Positions 5,850 through 7,915 of a DNA stretch of 7,915 nt are shown here, one piece after another. Source of the DNA: Ignavibacteriaceae bacterium (GTDB lineage Bacteria > Bacteroidota > Ignavibacteria > Ignavibacteriales > Ignavibacteriaceae); NCBI GenBank assembly GCA_019912505.1, contig JAIOIM010000370.1, positions 1 through 7,915 of the forward strand. The letters are read 5' to 3'. A program made the position numbers and the translations under genes. Positions within the stretch are counted from its first letter, which is position 1; every line of letters begins with the position of its first letter. Under the pieces are notes generated by a model. It ran no database searches. It was not told where the DNA came from and saw only the letters and a program-made list of their open reading frames with translations.

Positions 5850-7915
5850 ATGATAAATAAAGAAGAAAATAATGTTGAGAACTCGATTCAGTTCTTAAAA
5901 TCGGTAGGACCAAAGCGCGCCCAATCATTTGCAAAGTTTGGAATAAAAACCATCCGCGATATTTTATTTTACTTTCCAACGCGCCACCTCGATAGGCGGA
6001 CTACAATCAACTCTATGAAGGCTTACTCTTATCTGCTTGATGGGTTTGACGGTGAAATTACAATTGTTGCCCGTGTTGCAAGCAAAGAAAAAATAAGATA
6101 CGCGCGTAAAGAATTATTTAAAGTTCAGTTTAGAGATGCAGCCGGTTATTTTGAGTGTGTCTGGTTTCAAGGGTTAAAATATTTTTATGATGTTTTTAAT
6201 GAAGGAGATATTTTTGCCCTATCGGGTAAACCGACACTGACAAAATACGGGAACATCCAAATTGTTCATCCCGATTATGACAGGATAACCGAAGATGAAT
6301 CTATCGGCTATTTAAACACGGGCAAAATTATTCCGTTTTACAAAATTCCGAAAGAACTGCGCGAAACAAACATTGGTGATTTAAGTATCCGCCGCATTAT
6401 TGCCTCCGCAGTTCAGCTATACACCGATCATCTTACAGAAACCCTCCCTGCCGAAATAATAAACAAACATAAACTTTTAAACATAGTTGATTCGGTTAAA
6501 GCGATGCATTTCCCCGAATCAAAAGAATTATTCGATAGAGCAGTAAAAAGATTTAAATTTGAAGAGTTGTTTTACCTTGAAACGATTGTTGCGCTCCGTA
6601 AACACAATTACAAAACAAAACTTCCGGGCAATTCGTTAAAAGTTAGGACGAAACTTATCGGGGAGTTTCTAAAAATAATTCCATTTGAATTTACTCAAGC
6701 GCAATTAAGAGTGTTGGGGGAAATTAGAAAGGATATGGAAGACGATACTCCGATGAACCGACTTTTGCAGGGAGATGTAGGCAGCGGGAAAACAATTGTA
6801 GCTTTGGTCGCGATGCTTATTGCGGTTGATAACGGTTTTCAGGCAGCGCTTCTGGCACCGACAGAAATTCTTGCAGATCAGCACGCAAAAAACATCTCAA
6901 AGTTGATGAAGCAGCTTAACGAAAAACATAGCGAGGTTAACATAAGAGTAAGTTTGTTAATCGGCGGACAAAAAAAATCGGTAAAAGAAAAAAATCTATC
7001 CGAAATTGAATTGCAGGAATCTGATTTGATCATAGGAACTCATGCATTGTTTGAAGAAAAGGTTGCTTTTAAAAATCTGGGGCTTGTTGTAGTGGATGAA
7101 CAACATCGCTTTGGTGTTGAACAGCGGTCAAAACTTTTTGGAAAGGGAAAAACACCTGACATTATAGTGATGAGCGCAACGCCGATACCAAGAACGCTGT
7201 CGATGACGGTTTATGGCGATCTTGATGTTTCAATAATTGATGAGATGCCGAAAAACAGAAAAGAAATAAAAACTATTTTGCGGGGCGATGAAAAGTTGCC
7301 GGACATTTATAAATTTATCATCGATAAAAACAAGAATGAGGGTTATCAATCGTTTATTGTTTACCCGCTGGTTGAAGAATCAGAAAAGTTAGAGTTAAAA
7401 GCTGCGGAAACATATTTTAAAGAACTTCAAAGCACGTATTTAAAAGAACTGCGGCTCGGATTACTGCACGGCAGAATGAACTGGCGCGAAAAAGAGGAAG
7501 TGATGTTTCGATTTCTCGAAAAACAATTTGATGCGCTGATTGCAACCACTGTAATAGAAGTCGGGATAGATATTCCCGATGCAAATATAATTTTGATAAA
7601 CGATGCGCACCGTTTCGGCTTATCGCAGCTTCATCAATTAAGAGGAAGAGTAGGGCGCGGAACAAAGCAGGCGTACAGCATCCTTGTTACTAAAGATGAA
7701 TTTGCCGCAGCTGCATCAAGGTATAAACACAATCTCGATTATCTCTCCCCCGCACAGATGGAAAAATACAAATCATCAGTTAGGCTTCAGACAATGGTGC
7801 AGCATCTCGATGGATTTAAGGTAGCCGAGGTTGATCTTAAACTACGCGGACCCGGCGATATATTCGGAACAAAACAGAGCGGGTTTCCGGAGCTTAAGCA
7901 CGCCGACTTAACTAC
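5850..7915 (+). CDS. recG: ATP-dependent DNA helicase RecG, 3'-truncated by the window end
   Basis: The frame runs from ATG 5850 to the window edge without a stop: 688 codons plus two bases. RecG (EC 3.6.4.12, now 5.6.2.4) is a cytoplasmic superfamily 2 helicase that remodels stalled forks and Holliday junctions. The N-terminal half has the helix-hairpin-like SVGPKRAQSFAKFGI (about 14-28), FYFP with HLDRR, and the OB-fold wedge domain (about 55-150). The helicase motifs follow in order: GDVGSGKT (Walker A, 308-315), LAPTEILADQH, GTHALFEE, DEQHRFG (motif II, 416-422), MSATPIPRTL (motif III, 441-450), HGRM (540-543), TTVIEVGIDIPDA (566-578) and QLHQLRGRVGRG (motif VI, 593-604). The TRG-type region LRGPGDIFGTKQSG (665-678) closes what is visible. 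By comparison with E. coli RecG (693 residues), some 40-50 residues are probably missing. No Shine-Dalgarno sequence precedes the ATG. No internal stop or frameshift is seen. Confidence 0.96.
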   Translation, partial: MINKEENNVENSIQFLKSVGPKRAQSFAKFGIKTIRDILFYFPTRHLDRRTTINSMKAYSYLLDGFDGEITIVARVASKEKIRYARKELFKVQFRDAAGYFECVWFQGLKYFYDVFNEGDIFALSGKPTLTKYGNIQIVHPDYDRITEDESIGYLNTGKIIPFYKIPKELRETNIGDLSIRRIIASAVQLYTDHLTETLPAEIINKHKLLNIVDSVKAMHFPESKELFDRAVKRFKFEELFYLETIVALRKHNYKTKLPGNSLKVRTKLIGEFLKIIPFEFTQAQLRVLGEIRKDMEDDTPMNRLLQGDVGSGKTIVALVAMLIAVDNGFQAALLAPTEILADQHAKNISKLMKQLNEKHSEVNIRVSLLIGGQKKSVKEKNLSEIELQESDLIIGTHALFEEKVAFKNLGLVVVDEQHRFGVEQRSKLFGKGKTPDIIVMSATPIPRTLSMTVYGDLDVSIIDEMPKNRKEIKTILRGDEKLPDIYKFIIDKNKNEGYQSFIVYPLVEESEKLELKAAETYFKELQSTYLKELRLGLLHGRMNWREKEEVMFRFLEKQFDALIATTVIEVGIDIPDANIILINDAHRFGLSQLHQLRGRVGRGTKQAYSILVTKDEFAAAASRYKHNLDYLSPAQMEKYKSSVRLQTMVQHLDGFKVAEVDLKLRGPGDIFGTKQSGFPELKHADLT

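Noticed and set aside
7417..7665. Minus-strand open frame of 82 codons
   Set aside because: It is antisense to recG helicase motifs HGRM to motif VI, which are clearly coding.
4371..7915. dgt beside recG as an anti-phage or defence pair
   Set aside because: Both are ordinary housekeeping families, divergently transcribed, with no defence, integrase or phage genes near them.

Overview
The window looks like chromosomal DNA from a member of the Ignavibacteria or a close relative in the Bacteroidota/Chlorobiota (FCB) group. Three things point there. The 862-residue secreted protein ends in a type IX secretion (Por) sorting domain of the QNYPNPFN / LKVYD-LG / SGVYFYKL / KKMVILK kind. The tRNA gene is preceded by an exact TTTG-N19-TAnnTTTG promoter of the Bacteroidetes primary-sigma type. 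The noncoding DNA is AT-rich. Assignment below the FCB level is inference.

Layout, left to right. Bases 1-226 hold no gene I can support; they carry two REP/dRS3-like inverted-repeat units in opposite orientation (about 101-120 and 146-165). Next is a small exported SnoaL/DUF4440-like protein (275-757, GTG start) with a good sigma70-type promoter and a Shine-Dalgarno sequence, followed by a GC-rich hairpin. A large exported Asp-box (BNR/sortilin-like) beta-propeller protein with a T9SS C-terminal domain follows (1001-3589), closed by a strong intrinsic terminator (3621-3668). A tRNA-Lys(CTT) gene (3811-3883) has its own promoter and terminator. A gene-poor gap (about 3924-4370) contains an unexplained GC-richer block. 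Finally there is a divergent pair: dgt, a dGTP triphosphohydrolase-like HD protein on the minus strand (4371-5735, TTG start), and recG on the plus strand (5850 to beyond the window end), sharing a 114-bp promoter region.

The genes do not form one operon or pathway. The two left-hand genes are separately transcribed exported proteins. The right-hand pair are nucleotide-pool and DNA-repair housekeeping genes facing away from each other. recG is open at the right edge: 688 codons are present and roughly the last 40-50 are probably missing.

I found no CRISPR array, phage gene, transposase, toxin-antitoxin pair or recognisable defence island. The items most worth a second look are the paired REP-like repeats, the inserted palindrome-containing loop in the T9SS domain, the near-leaderless tRNA promoter, and the GC-richer block between tRNA-Lys and dgt.
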